Assembly: GCA_015499995.1 (NCBI GenBank) | Contig: JADNRV010000019.1 | Span: forward strand, 372,001-436,000 | From: Flammula alnicola | Taxonomy: Eukaryota; Basidiomycota; Agaricomycetes; Agaricales; Strophariaceae | Length of the DNA stretch: 64,000 nt | Direction: 5' to 3' | Part shown: in pieces, positions 37,952-50,256 of the stretch | Numbering within the stretch: position 1 is the stretch's first letter | How the letters are laid out: each line of letters opens with the position of its first letter | The notes under the pieces: generated by a model | Told to the model about the DNA's origin: nothing | What the model saw: only the letters and a program-made list of their open reading frames with translations | The model's database searches: none | Translations under genes and position numbers: made by a program

Positions 37952-38752
37952 ATGTCGATGAAAGATCTACCTGGAAAAGATCCAGAACTTGGCGGGGAGA
38001 AACCGATATATCACTTGCGCAAGCTCTACGACGAGGTCCTGCCAACGGGGAAAGTCCTTATTACAGTGACTGATGTCGGAGGCAAGGACCATCATGTTCT
38101 TGTGCCCATCCCGAAGTCTTATGAGGTGTGTATATATGCGACGTTTCGCTGTGGATTCACGAGATAACCCACGGATTGACTCAGGCTGCGATCGCGATCG
38201 CGATCGATCAGTTGGGCACATACATGCCTACGAACTTGAATGGTGGCATATCGCCCATGGAGGGCGCTTATTTCGAATATTGGGTTCGATCTCCTGGTGG
38301 AGATGTTGTTTGGGCACGGTTTCCGACAGAGTTTTGGAAGGAAACGGTCAAGGACGGAGATCAGCTGAAGTTGTCATTCCCGCTGGAGGCGCAGCTTGCT
38401 AGATTCATTCATTTCGGTGGATCACGCACGGGGGAATGGGTAGCTGTCCCCATTCCAAAAACCTACGAGGTAAGCACCTCTTATTCTCTTATTATTGGCC
38501 TCGTGTCGGAATTCGTAGAAGCTAACGATTTGGGATGTTTACTAGGAAGCGGTGCAAGTTGTTCCAGCGCACTTCAATTACTCGTACAACATCAACAGCT
38601 ACACCGGTACCTACGGCTCCTTACAGTTGTGCGTGAAGGAAAAGGACTCAGAAACTCCACTCTGGAATGACTTGTTGACAACAAGTAAGTGGATGGAAAT
38701 GCTCAGCACACAGAAAGATTTCGTAGTTGAGATAGGAGTAAGACTCATCTAG
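37952..38752 (+). CDS. Unknown small protein with a repeated PIPKxYE motif
   Basis: Exons 37952-38125, 38185-38469, 38546-38684 and 38736-38752 give 204 residues. The last intron is 51 bases, so retaining it keeps the frame (221 residues). The ATG at 37952 is the first in frame. The same motif ends exons 1 and 2: VPIPKSYE, then VPIPKTYE, each followed after splicing by an Ala-rich stretch, so the protein seems built from two similar units with splice sites at matching places. Other readable features: FEYWVRSPGGDVVWARF and IHFGGSRTGEW. No signal peptide or known domain is seen. The internal duplication and conserved exon phase argue it is a true gene. Confidence 0.62.
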
Positions 38753-41269
38753 CACTGAATAATATATAGGTGAAATTGGGAATAGTATTCCTTATTTTAG
38801 CAGGAGTCTGTATTACATTCACGTCAAACAGAATAGACAGAAATAATATTTAAAATAGTGAATCAAATACACTGAGTAGGATGTTATTAACGATAACAAG
38901 GAGCAAGGACCTAACCGCCGTGTAGAGTGAGGAGAAGACGAAAGGCTCGGAGAATCGGGATGGGGAGACATGTTCTAACACAAAAAGGAAGGGCTGATGC
39001 CAAAAAGCACCATGTCATCGTACGCCCCTTGAATTTCGTGGTATTCCATAGCCGGATAGATCACCCTACCATCTTGTCGATATGAAGAAATGGGATTCGA
39101 TTCGAGAGAAGGGCTGGATGGGAATCATAATCAAATCATAATTCGAAGAAGGGAAGAATGAACCACGAGGGACCCAGGAATCATACTGGTTGAAACAGAG
39201 GAAGATGCAGATACAACGTCCTCATGGGCGTGAAAGATCGTGTAGCTTCCTTCGCCCTTTTTGAGTGTGCGTATGTCAGGTGTGCAGAACCTCTGCTACG
39301 TGATTGATCGTCAACTCATTATAACGAGGAAATCAAACGGGAGGTGTAGACGTAGACTAGGTGTCGCACTGTGCATCAGAATGTCGTCGAGAATCGAGGA
39401 AATAGCGGGCAGGGGAAGGAAGAAAGCCAGAGAAATGTCATGGATCTGTTTCGGATGTAGCGTACATATATCCAAACAAAGCATTTTGATTCCAAACCAC
39501 CCCATGTCTGTTCTCCTTCGCGTTTGCCTGGCTCGTTAACGTCACAAAGAGGCCAGAGAGTTCTATAACACCTGTTCATCAACCGCCTGGCTGCATTTAT
39601 TGTCGGTATTGTCGAAGAGCTTCGGAGAGCTCAACTGCGGGCTTCGTTATCCATACACCCGAAGTCACAGAATCATCATCATCATCGATAACAGCCCCGG
39701 CGCCTCTGAATCGGCCACCGTACGTATTTCTTCTCCTCCTCCCAACGCAACTCGCTCACTCAATTGCAGGAATCTGTTCCTTTCTCACCCGGAAGCATCG
39801 CGACTCGTGCTTCCCAATCCTAGCATGTCCGTCGATATCTCCTGAACCTGGCTTCATCCAACTCCTGTAGTACTCGCGGTACACCTGGCCCGCGCTTGCA
39901 TGGCAGGAACCAGCAGCAAAGGCAGCATCTCCGCGGGTGGTTCAACTCTCGGCACCTCATCTCAACGTGCCCTTCTCTGAATGCCTATATGCATGGGATG
40001 AAACAGCTGGTGGACGTGGGAGACGCGACGAATATCCTAGCACGTTGGAAGCGATGAAGGAGTCGAGTTTGAAGTAGGGAACGGAGGGCAGACCGGGTTG
40101 GGTTTTTGGTTTGACGTTGATGGTGGCGATAAGGTCATTCATGACTCATCACGGTATGTTCTTCGTTCGTTTGTCTTTAAAAAGTTTGGAGCTAATTGCC
40201 CTCATGCTCATAGACGAACCTACGCAATCCCAGTGACGTCAATTGTTGGTATTGGTTTTGGGATCGATGCCTCCGCCTCCGGTACCCGCGTCTGCCACCT
40301 CGACTTTAACTGTGACGTCGACTACGATATCTCCGCCCCTGTTTTCCTGGCCCCTGACGCCAAGGTCGACGCCCACCGTATCTCAAGCCCAGTGAGAAGG
40401 GCGGAAAGCCAGGTCAAACCAAATAAAACGAAATATAACTAATTTTATTTGGATTGACGATTCGGACTATTCTCGATTTGGGACGATTATACATCAAGCG
40501 ACGTCAAGCATTATCGAGCAAAATTCTAACTACACATACATTGTAATCTAACCATATCAAACCAAAGCCAGAGACCGCGATAGAACCAGATCGATCCATG
40601 TACAACCTCGGCATCCTCCATCGTCTAGCAGAATCGAGCGCAAGGAGTGAAAAGGTTGCGCCGCGTTGCCAAGGCCACGGAACAGATGCGAAGTCAGATT
40701 ATCGAGCGAGATCGAGCACGGTAGGGCGGTTTTCGATACTGGGATGTGAACGAGCTGGGATTGTGAGGAAACTCAGTGTAAGTCAGCAATTTAGGCAGAA
40801 AAATAACATAAAACTCACCAAACAGTCTCCGGAGCAGATTCTGGAGGAGAAACATTGCATATATGTGTCGGCTGTGCAAATCAGTGCAAGGAGGCTAGAT
40901 CAAGAGAGCGCGAGCGCCGCAAAGGCAAAGCAAGTGTAGCCGGAGTGAATAAGAACCGAAAAAGGAGTTCACAGGAGAGCTAGAGCACGGAGCCCATACA
41001 GATTAGAGCATAAAGCAGCAGCAGACAGCGGATGGCGTTAAATTGAGCACAGCAAATTGCAAAAATAGGAAGTGAGGCGATACGAGCCGCACGAGCGAGC
41101 GGAATTCGGAATTCGGACGACGAGCGAAGAGGAGACTTCATGAGCTGGCAGACACAGTGCGAGATTTGAGATAGAGAAAATCGGGCCGAGGCCCTTCGAA
41201 GATTCGCAGTGCTGAGAGGAGTGTTGAACGTAACGAAAGAAGGTGGAACAGGTTGAGAAACTCACCAAT
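38753..41269. other. Unassigned; presumed left arm of transposon scaffold G near its end
   Basis: No gene recognised. If G is a complete two-gene element, its left terminal repeat should lie here, but I found no match to the region right of 62720. Small spliced-looking frames near 39600-39840 lack an ATG. Confidence 0.3.
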
Positions 41270-41723
41270 TTAGCCATCGTCGGCATGATCTTCGACGGTA
41301 CGACCCTTTTTCGACTTACTTAGCTCGTTCCAGTGCTTTATCTCATCCTTCGGTAATGCTTTGTAGAACACTTCAAAAGCAGCGGGGGTGATCGGTTCAT
41401 GGTTATCAAGATATGCTTTATAGCATAGATTTCTAGGGAATATATTGTACAGTCAGTAGCGACGCCAACATCTCCGGAAACTCACTTTGGTGCGTTACTC
41501 TTGGTAACTTTTTTCAGGTTACCAGTGGCCGTTTTCGAGCTGCTCGGGGCTTCCGGGGCTTTCTCGTTTGAGGTATCTACAGAGAAGAGTCAGATACGTT
41601 AGAACAAAAAGCCAAACCGCACCTTCTGAGACACGACTTTGTAACGTGTCGGCGTTTGTGACGGCAGCATCCACCTTAGCTTTTTGCGCAGCCTGGGTGT
41701 CACGAAGAGCATCTGAGCGCTTA
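41270..41723 (-). pseudogene. 3' part of the G accessory gene (cut off by element F)
   Basis: Minus-strand exons read SDALRDTQAAQKAKVDAA, then KKVTKSNAPK, then YLDNHEPITPAAFEVFYKAL and DEIKHWNELSKSK, stopping at 41270-41272. The last block resembles the C-terminus of the F accessory protein (YAKEHPDATLDTFRVAFTKL), so the two are homologues. The coding frame runs straight to the TA at 41722-41723, where F begins, and continues in phase at 50257 on the other side of F. Confidence 0.72.
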
Positions 41724-42116
41724 CATCAGGAGGAAATATCTTTTGTCAGTAGTGCACAGTAGTCTACATAGCTAAGATTGTCTCGTACACAAGTACCCCC
41801 TTTAGGTACTCCACAGTAGCTCCCAGCACTGTCCCGTAGTCCCTTGTAGCTGCCTTACCTTTCCCATAGCAGTCTGTAGCCTGCAAAGGTTGGTTGATAG
41901 TGTCAGTTGTAAGCAGTAGCTGGATCCTACCAGTGCTACCAAGCATCTGTAGACCAGTGGTAGTTGTATTAATATTTCAAATATATGCCAAATATGCGGC
42001 CATGTAGAGCATTCAACATTAACATTATGCAAAATGAGTAAATAAACTACTATGACGTCTGATATCTGGCTATCTGTCTCTCTTGTCCTCCCACCTTCTT
42101 TCCTTCTTTTCCGATT

Positions 42117-42849
42117 GTGCTCAGGCCCCGCAAACATATTGCTGTCCTCAATGAAGAGTATGAGACAGCTCTGAAAGCCAAAGAGAGCCAGATACATGTG
42201 TTTCTCAACGAGGATGCCAAGACATGCCAAGACACGCAACTAGCCATGCTTGCCTCCCGATGCGACGAAGCGAGGCAGTCCTACAGGCTACAAGCAATTG
42301 CAGGAACTCCTGCTCAAAGCCACATCATGGCCCGTCGCACCGCAACAGACAGCACCAGAGGACAGAGAAAAGTATGCCAAGATTGTCAAGTTCATCAGCG
42401 AGCTCAACACGATGGGAAGGGGCAGACCTTCCCCAGCATGATGGAGATGGAAGAGCTGGAGGCGAGAAAGGCTGGCTGCGATGGCACAGCAACCGCAGCC
42501 TGCGGGCGCTGCGGGTATCGGTGCTGGTGGACCGGGATGGAGGCAGAGGCAAGACGGCCGCGTCATGGTGGACGTTATCAGGAAGAACTCCCTCGCGGCT
42601 GTGTACAGCCCGTCGGCACTCCCTATTGGACCGCCCTCGGCGGGTGGGCAGAGCAGGATGCCTGCGCTGCATGAGCAAAGCCCGCAGAGGTCAGACGGAA
42701 ACTACACATCTCAGCCCAACACAGGCTCGCCGCAACGCATTGCGAGCCCTGCGCAATGCACGGAGTCGCCTAGATGCGTGGCGGATGGGCAGGCGCCGAG
42801 TCTGCAGAGGAGGCCCAGTGAGGAGATGTTGGGCGATATTAGGACGTAG
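42117..42849 (+). pseudogene. Decayed gene in the left arm of F
   Basis: Plus-strand sequence reads as protein in pieces: EEYETALKAKESQIHVF, then in another frame QTAPEDREKYAKIVKFI, a stop, and MAQQPQPAGAAGIGAG to GDIRT. One frameshift (about 42290) and one TGA (about 42440) break it; an acceptor-like CTCAG lies before it. Family unknown. It may be captured host sequence or a former transposon gene. Confidence 0.35.
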
Positions 42850-43673
42850 AAGCTGTCTCCGGCGCTTTTTCTGCCTGGCGACTCTTCAGACAAGGAGGAG
42901 GAAGGTGGTGCCGGTGTTGCTGGTCCATCGATGGATGTTAACCAGCCAATTGGGAGCACCACGAGCAGCAAAATACCATTTCCCACCCGGAAACGGTGGC
43001 GAGTGTCCAAGTCGCTTGATGGACCGACCACGGGTCAAGCACAGGAGCTGACAAGAGATCTTCGAGAGGGTGTTACGGGTGTGTTTCGTTCTGCGGTGTA
43101 CCCCGACTTCTGATCATGGTCGACTTGTGGTGGCAGTGGCGCATGGTGGGGAGAGACAAGTTTGAACGTTGAGAGAAGTTCAACTTGAACGTTCAACCCC
43201 AGTGAGAATCGACTCTGCTCCCAGCTGCAGATATCGGCAGATATCGGAGATCATCTGCGAAGCGGAAGGTCGCCGGTCGGATGGGATTTCGTGCCCTTTG
43301 CAGATTTTTCTCCGCACAAATCTGCAAGCCTGGATACCACCATTACCGCTCCGCACAGAACTGTCTGTCGTGGCCTGCACTTATCTGTGAATTTCCGCAG
43401 AAAACTGGTATTTGCAGAAAATTAGTACTCATTTTACTATGCATATTTCCGCTCTGATCTGAAAGAATCCGAAAAAATCTGTGATTGTCCGGTGTGCTAA
43501 AGAGTCTGGTATCTGCGTCTATCTGCGTCTATCTGCGTCTATCTGCAAGTATCCGAAGCCACCCCATTCTAGTCCCATGCCATATGCTGCGGTGTGTTGT
43601 CACTGAACTGAAGTCCGAAATCTGCGAACTACCGTGAGCGCAGATAAATAGTGTCATAGCGATACCATTGGAC

Positions 43674-45946
43674 TTACCAAAGACCTTCTGAAGAAGCCGA
43701 TGTAGCCTTTGCCGCTGCTTTCAGCTCTTTACTGCGGGTTTCATATGCCTGAGTTCAAGAAAATATCAATACAAGTGCAAAAATACAAACATAATCTACG
43801 TACCTGACGAGTTTTTGGATCAAGTTTAGTAAACGCCACTCGGAAAGTGTCGAGGGTCGCATCAGGGTGCTCCTTTGCATAATCGCGCATGTAAAGGTTG
43901 CTGGGCATTCTCATTAGCGAGGGAGAAGCCTGTTGAGTAATCGAATTACACACCGAGCTGTCAGAAGGCTGTCCGATGGTACGAGAGGTTTCCCTTTCTT
44001 TACCGGTGCCAGCTCGGGGATCATGTCGCTTGTTGAAGGCGAGGGGGTTGTGTTGACAATCTCGGGGGTCTCAATGGTCGCTTTTGGCACCATCAGATTG
44101 GCTCTTGAAGAGGAGTGGAAGTTAGCGCAAACAAATCAGGGCATGAAAACGAAATGAGGTGCGTACAGTGGATTCAGCTAATAGAATAACAAGATAATAA
44201 TGAGTCACGCTGTCAAAAAAAAACAGGGCACGTGAAAATGTAACGCACCTTTTTCTGACGAGTCGGACGCGCCATCGGCAGGATGCCCGGCTCTGGTGCT
44301 TCATCGGATTCGAAGGGCGTTGATTGGGCTGCTTGGACAGAGGGCAGACGTTGCTGAACAGCTGTTATAAGAGGAGAGATGGGTAGAGGCACCGGTATCT
44401 GAGGGGTCAAAGCAGCGGTCGAGGCCACTGCACGAGATATGCATGGTTGTATATTGGTCGAAGTCGCTGGTTGATGCTCTTGTGGGTGAGAAACAGAAGT
44501 CGCAGCTGAAACCATGGCTGGAGGCAGAGTTTGGTTGGAGGACGATGTGGTGGTGGTGGTAGCTGTATGTTCTGGTGCCGCAGGGGAGGAATCGCGAACC
44601 TTCTCCATGACATGGGGTTTGGTCGAGGTTGGTGGCGCTGCAGAGGAGGTGGTCGGTGGCGCCGCGGAAGAGGTAGTCGCCGATTTGGGGACGTAAATGC
44701 TGTCTTCATCAGACTCATCGTCAATAACAATGGGCTCTTCGATACTAATCTTGGTTGCTGTCAGCTGAACGGGAGGTATCTCCAGCTTGATATCTTCTTT
44801 CTTGACTTGCCGAGGTTTCTTTGAGGTTTTCATAACCGTTTGCGAGGTAGGGGCTGGCCGCTTCTGACCTACTGTGACGATTGATGGAACAGCACCTGGT
44901 AAAAAGATAGTCAGGGAGAAAGGTGCATAGATATGGAGATACGAACGTTGTAGGCCACCCGGCTTTCTGACATTTTTGACCCAATCTGGGTAGCGCTCCG
45001 TTGTCCAAAGATGCACCTTCCAGTTTCCGTCACAGAGCTGAAATTCAGGGTACTTCATGGTGATTGTGTTGTAGAAATACGCTGCGACAATGTCAGTCTT
45101 TTTACTCCACGATGTTGGATCGAGACGACGGAAATAGAGAGAGTTGAAGGCAAGCTTCGCATCCGCCCATATTTCGTTGTATCTTTGCTTCGATAAGGCC
45201 TTGCCATTTGCATCTGTGAGGAACGCATTCCACAGGGGGTTCTTGTTAGTCAACTTCTCACGTTCCACAAAATCATCCCATTCTTCCTTCGTCCAATAAG
45301 TAACATTGGGATAGTCGTCTTGTTTGAGAGTGGGAGGGGTGGATGGAACGGCAAGGTTCCCAATCGCAGGCCGGCTTTGGAACTCGGAGTCACTGCCTGA
45401 ATGCTCTCTTCTGGATTTGGCAGGCTGCTCGAGAGCTTGTTGCCTCAATCTGGCCAAATCTCCCTTGAGCTCCGATACAAGCTCCCTGTGTTCAGAAATG
45501 TCGGCATGTATGCGCATGTATGCGCATATATTGGTTCATATAAGGTAAATAACTCACTTTTGGGCCTCATAACGATGTTTGAGTCCAACATGGGCCTCAT
45601 AGAGGCTAGTATATGCTTGATTCCCAGATCCAAGGAGGTTGAAATGGGTCGCGGTCGCCAGACTCGGAGTGTTTTCGACGTTATAAGGTGAGGCTGCAGT
45701 GTTACTTCTCTGATGTGAGACCGCAGAAGTTGCTGTGCCATAGTGACCCTAATACATAGGCATGTTGGTTTGTGAGAAGGTGCGTAAGGATGAGATAACT
45801 TGGTGAAAACATACCGTGGTTGATTCCACCAAACCGAATTGGGTCCGATCACCGTTGCGATTGCCGTTGTGGTTACCGAAGGGCTGTACCATGGCCTGAT
45901 GACCATCAAAATCCTCGTGAAAGGTGTAATTCTGCTGGAAGTTCAT
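43674..45946 (-). CDS. Accessory protein of transposon F (coiled coil, WTKEEW domain)
   Basis: Seven minus-strand exons (45946-45815, 45748-45558, 45485-44249, 44177-44167, 44103-43954, 43909-43804, 43748-43674) give 633 residues; an extra in-frame 51-base intron near 44900 would make it 616. Order of parts: Asn/Gly-rich N-terminus; coiled coil (LVSELKGDLARLRQQ, about 110-130); a compact domain with WTKEEWDDFVEREK, LSKQRYNEIWADAK and CDGNWKVHLW (about 165-275); a Lys-rich patch that could be a nuclear signal (MKTSKKPRQVKKE); a long Ser/Thr/Pro/Ala region; a conserved C-terminus (LYMRDYAKEHPDATLDTF). It lies 176 bases after the transposase on the same strand. G carries a relative. A DNA-binding partner of the transposase is inference. 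Confidence 0.75.
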
Positions 45947-46121
45947 GATAGACGATATTTGGAGGAGGAGGATTGAGGGGAAGAATGAGAGACAGAAAAG
46001 AGAAGGAGAGATTCTTGACGCGACTTCCCCTTTCTGTTTACCTCTGTTTTGCTCAATGAAAAGGCTCATGAACTTTTTGCGCTGGTCATTGAAATTACAA
46101 GCTCTGGGGTTCTGTATTAAT

Positions 46122-49100
46122 CTACATCTCGTCGACGTAACCAGTTATCTCTATATCGTCTAGACCCGATTTCTCTACTACAAACCACAAGTTTTCTGGG
46201 TCGTCTGCTTTTCGAGGTAGAGGTTGCATCGAGATGACAGAAATAATTGTGGAGACTGGTATAACTTCCAGGTTGTCATCTCCGTTATACGTGCACGCCC
46301 ACAGCGTGTGGTAGGAGTCTTCGAGTATGTCTGCATCCGGGGGGCCATAGAGTGATACCAATGCATATGCATCGAGCTTTTGTTCAGCGTTCTCGACCAA
46401 GAAGTAAAACTGTACTTCTGCAAACGCAATATTTCCATCGAATTTAATCTATAAATTCAAAGAAATGCATCAGTACGATAGAAAAAGATCGAATAATTTA
46501 AATATACCTTAACATTGCGTGTGTTACGTTTATTCGGAGCGGTACGTTGCAGTTCTGAATACATACTTCGCGCCACTTGTCCATTTGGCAGCCGGAGACG
46601 TCCCCATTTCCTCAAGGCCGAGTGATTGATTGCAGCGGTAACAGCTATCCTGTGATCACCTTGCAGATTTTTAACGTAGCGATCCCTTGGCCGCAAAAGA
46701 ACAGATCCTCGACCAAGATCGTGTGACAAACGGGGTAGAAAGGGAGTCGAAGTCTTATCAAGCTCTGGGCAAAGAGCCTTGAGTGCGTTAGCTTGAGATT
46801 GTCGAAGAGCAACTTGAGCAAGATTTGCAAATGGTGTCGCGGGTTGTCGAATGGCTTTACCAAGATCTCCGATTGCGCGCTCGAGGGGAAATTGAGTAAT
46901 ATAGGCACCAGGTCCAATGCGGTGGATTTCCGGACAGATGTGGAGAAGGGTGTGGATGCATGGACGGCAGTAGTGGATACGGTCCATGCGCCGCTGGTAG
47001 TAAAGAAGCTCGTATTCTTCCACAAACTGGATTAGGAAGGAATGAGCTTCTCGAATTTGCTTGCCAGTAATGCGTCGCTGAATTACGCCCCGCATGCCAT
47101 GTACCAGTTTACAGAAGTTTCGCCAGTATTTTTTCGAAAGGACTGTCCGGAAAAATCCAGGGCCTAGTCCGAAGATATATAAATACCACTCGGTCGCCTT
47201 GTATCCGCTTGATATTTTCTCAGCGGGGTTACGCGGTGGTCGATGAAAGGATGAAGGGAAATGTTGCGTTGCTGCTGCGACAAGTTTACCATGTTGAATC
47301 CATGTGTCGCCTGTTAGAGTTGCCCAGTCCCATGTTAACTTGCTGTCTGTTGTTCTGTCAAATTTCATTGTTCCTCTCCAAAGAGAAATGAGTAAGTCGC
47401 CAATATTAAGATTAAGATGCATCAGGTCGAGAGAAAAGCAAAGAGGAACTGGGATTGTTAGAGATGGTTTGAGTCCCAGAAGGATAGATGGCTTGCTCAA
47501 GCCAGTGGCCTTCCGGTTGCGTTCATACTCATTCTGATCACGAGAGGCGACCAGTGTGGCAATTTTTTCTGCGTAAATCTGTGGAGAATCTCGTGTTGAA
47601 CCGACTGTAGGGCTTCGGAAGTCAAAGTCATGTCGAATGGGGTTGTCTGGATTTATGCCATTCGGAGAGAGATGGACTGCATAGTAATGCCCGCTGTTTG
47701 GCTTATGCAATCCTATCATCTCGCAACCTATCCGGCAGCCCTGAGCGCCATGATGTCCAACACGTCCATCGAGTTCTGTGAGTCCTACGGCATCAGCAAG
47801 TCCACCAAGCAAGGCGATCCGTGAGGTGATTACACGCTGCTTCTCAGCGTCCCAGACATGTAGGCCAGCGCCGTCATTCTCACGCTGCAGAGCTGATAGG
47901 TGATGAAAGCTTCGGAAGGTATATGAGTCCAGGTGCTTTGGCTTGTGGGGACCGGGAATAATAAGCGCAGGAATAAAGTGTTTCTTCTTGTACCGAGTCG
48001 TCGGGTCGTAGTCCATGACAATCCAGATAGCGATCCAAGTATCTGATTTCTTGTTTTGGTAAAGCTGAGCCCCATCAATAGAAAAGACGACTGTCGTGTC
48101 ATCTTCAGTGAGATTTTCGCACAAGTCCAAGGAGTGTTCCCCAGAGAAAATGTCGTCGTAGACGAGTTCATCTGAAGAGTTTGCGGCGTTAAATGCTTCT
48201 ATGATCTCGGCGGTTTTTCGGTCTCGATACCGTATCGCCTGAGCTCCTTGTGGAGATCGACGAAGAGCTTGTAACTGCGGTCCCAGAGGTATCGTACAAG
48301 CCTGTTGCCGTGGAACCTTCTTTCCTGAGGAAGCATACTCCTCAGGATCGTAACGTGGCTCCAAGCACACATGGCACGACTGTAGGTCGGCAAATGGACC
48401 CGTGAAAGCATGGCAGCCATTAACGCACATATCGTCAGCAATACTGCAGACGCCGCTGATCTTCGCTACCAGATTTTTGACATCATAATAGGACAGTAGG
48501 CCTGTATCCGGAAAGCGCGTCAAGATCGCGTCACGAACGTCGGTGTAAGTCTGCTCAGAAGCATTTTTGCAGGACAGAAAAACATCAAGAGACAGACGGG
48601 TATCAGGGTCTGAAATGTCGACAGGACCTTCCTCGGGATATCTGAGGTAGTCGATAGTCAAGTCATCGAGCCCGCCGTTATCAAGTGTAGCGCGAGAGAC
48701 TTCGTTGATAAATTCCTGGGCAAAACGAAGATGTTCGATGCGAGAAAAATTCGGAATGCGCTGTTCCTGCTCCTGTGCCTCTGGGTCGTCTCCTGGAATC
48801 TCGGGTTCTGGAGTCCTGACAATTTCGGCCCTCTGTTGTACTGGTTCTTCTCCAGTGTGTTCTTGCTCGTCTTCTTCAGATCCATCAAGAGACCTGTCCT
48901 GATCTTTGTCTTCTTCATCTACGTCGAAATCATATTGAGGCTGGTTCTGAGATTCCTAAAAGTTAGTGTTTTTGTCGAATATATTCACTGAATAGTTGTA
49001 AATACATACATCGCGCTGGTTTCCCCCCATTTCTCCTTCGATATCCGGTTGCATGTCGTGATTTTGATCATCAACTATATTCGAGCACGCAATATGATCC

Positions 49101-49489
49101 TCCTGAGGTTCATGTGAGGTATTCTGAAGTCCCGTTATCATGTAAGTCGAATATCATTGAAGAATGTCTATCTAACACGATGGATAAGATGCTAAACATA
49201 CTGGATGAGGAATGTCAATTCGGCGACGCTTCCTCGGACTAAGAGGCTCCTCCTTGTCCTCGTCTTCATCCCGGCCCTCGTCTTCTCCATCTGCTTCAGA
49301 TCCACCGAAACTTCCTCCTTTTTCCATTCCGACCAACCCTTCCCTCAAGGCCATCCATTCATCGAATGTTGCGATGTTGGCTTTGGGCACCTTTGCTGCA
49401 GTGGCAGCTCGATGTCGAGCGATGACCTTGATGTTCATAAGTGCCCCATTGCATCTGGAGCAATTGCAGGGTTGCTTTGGAGGTGGCAT
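46122..49489 (-). CDS. Intact Tnp2-type (CACTA-related, Plavaka-like) transposase of F
   Basis: Four minus-strand exons (49489-49202, 49123-49010, 48955-46508, 46448-46122) join without a stop into 1058 residues. The start MPPPKQPCNCSRCNG is the usual CxCxxC opening of these proteins. An acidic region and a basic signal (PRKRRR) follow. A Cys cluster CVNGCHAF to CHVCLEPRYD lies at about 312-336. The core has SIDGAQLYQNKKSDTW (from about 426), IIPGPHKPKHLDS, LDLMHLNLNIGDLL and YQRRMDRIHYCRP, matching fungal Tnp2 elements; acidic residues in these blocks are the likely catalytic metal ligands. The C-terminal exon (LVSLYGPPDADIL) is conserved with G's transposase. It should cut and paste elements with matching ends. 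No defect seen, so the element could be active. Confidence 0.88.
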
Positions 49490-49722
49490 CGATGCAATAG
49501 AATCGAGCAAAGAAGGCGATGCTTGGGTATTGTACGAGGAATGGTGGATTGGTTGAGAAATCGACTGACAACGCAAGTGATGTCATTTTGATCTGAGCTT
49601 TAAATTGAGAGCTGCCGGGATTTTCGGAGCAAAGCAGATCAACGCCGATCTTGTCCTGGCTTGCGGACTTTTGCGGATACTCTCAGCTAAGATCAGAGCC
49701 GTGCAGAGCCGGTTTTCACTGG

Positions 49723-49870
49723 GGTTCAACCTTGATCAACAAAGTCACGTGTGTCGGAGTTTGAACGGACTTGTGCGAGATTTGATCAAATTGATGTGCC
49801 GGGTGCCCATCCCGCAACGTTGATACCAGACTTCTTCAAGTTCTTGCCTCTCCTCTGTGTATCACCCATG
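49723..49870 (-). promoter_or_regulatory. Candidate transposase promoter of F, shared with element D
   Basis: On the minus strand, about 230-380 bases before the transposase ATG, there is a TATA-like TTTATATACC, then CACATCAA, ATCTCG, TTCAAACTCCGA, CACGTGAC, TTTGTTGATCAA and GTTGAAC. The same order and spacing occurs on the plus strand in D at about 59390-59525 ahead of its gene. Within the core about 45 of 50 bases match. Confidence 0.5.
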
Positions 49871-50256
49871 AGCTCTCACTGAAAGGTATATAAAGGCTTT
49901 AAAATGTAATAAAATCGGATTCTAATAGAATGTGAGGCGACTGGAATATTTCTGGCTCTAAGACTAAATGTGCCAGACACACAGTACACACTTAGTACAC
50001 ACTATACCGGAACAGTTTTCCTGATCATTTATATGTAATGCTCCTAGTACTACCAGCAAACTATGGAGACTACTGACGGACGTGCTGTGGTTACCCATGT
50101 CTATGGATGGGACCCTACAGCTACCTTGGTGTATAGACACCGCATATTTCCTATGTAGGACTATGTGGGCTACTGGGAGTGATATAGGTGAGGTGCTACC
50201 TATCAAGTCTGCATAGTTAGAGGCTGATCTATTGAACATTTTATTGTTTCCTGATG

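Larger units (their letters stand above)
41724..50256. mobile_element. Element F: 8.5-kb two-gene CATCAG transposon, apparently intact genes
   Basis: It begins CATCAGGAGGAAATA at 41724 and ends ...GTTTCCTGATG at 50256; the flanks are TA on both sides (41722-41723 and 50257-50258). Removing F and one TA rejoins the G accessory reading frame exactly, which fixes the ends. Both arms are rich in short GTAG/CTAC-type motifs (41750-41960 and 49980-50200). It carries, both on the minus strand, a 1058-residue transposase (49489-46122) and a 633-residue accessory protein (45946-43674). An inner 27-bp inverted repeat (43192-43218 against 49703-49729, 23 matches) and a longer left arm hint at rearrangement or nesting within F. 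Confidence 0.85.
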
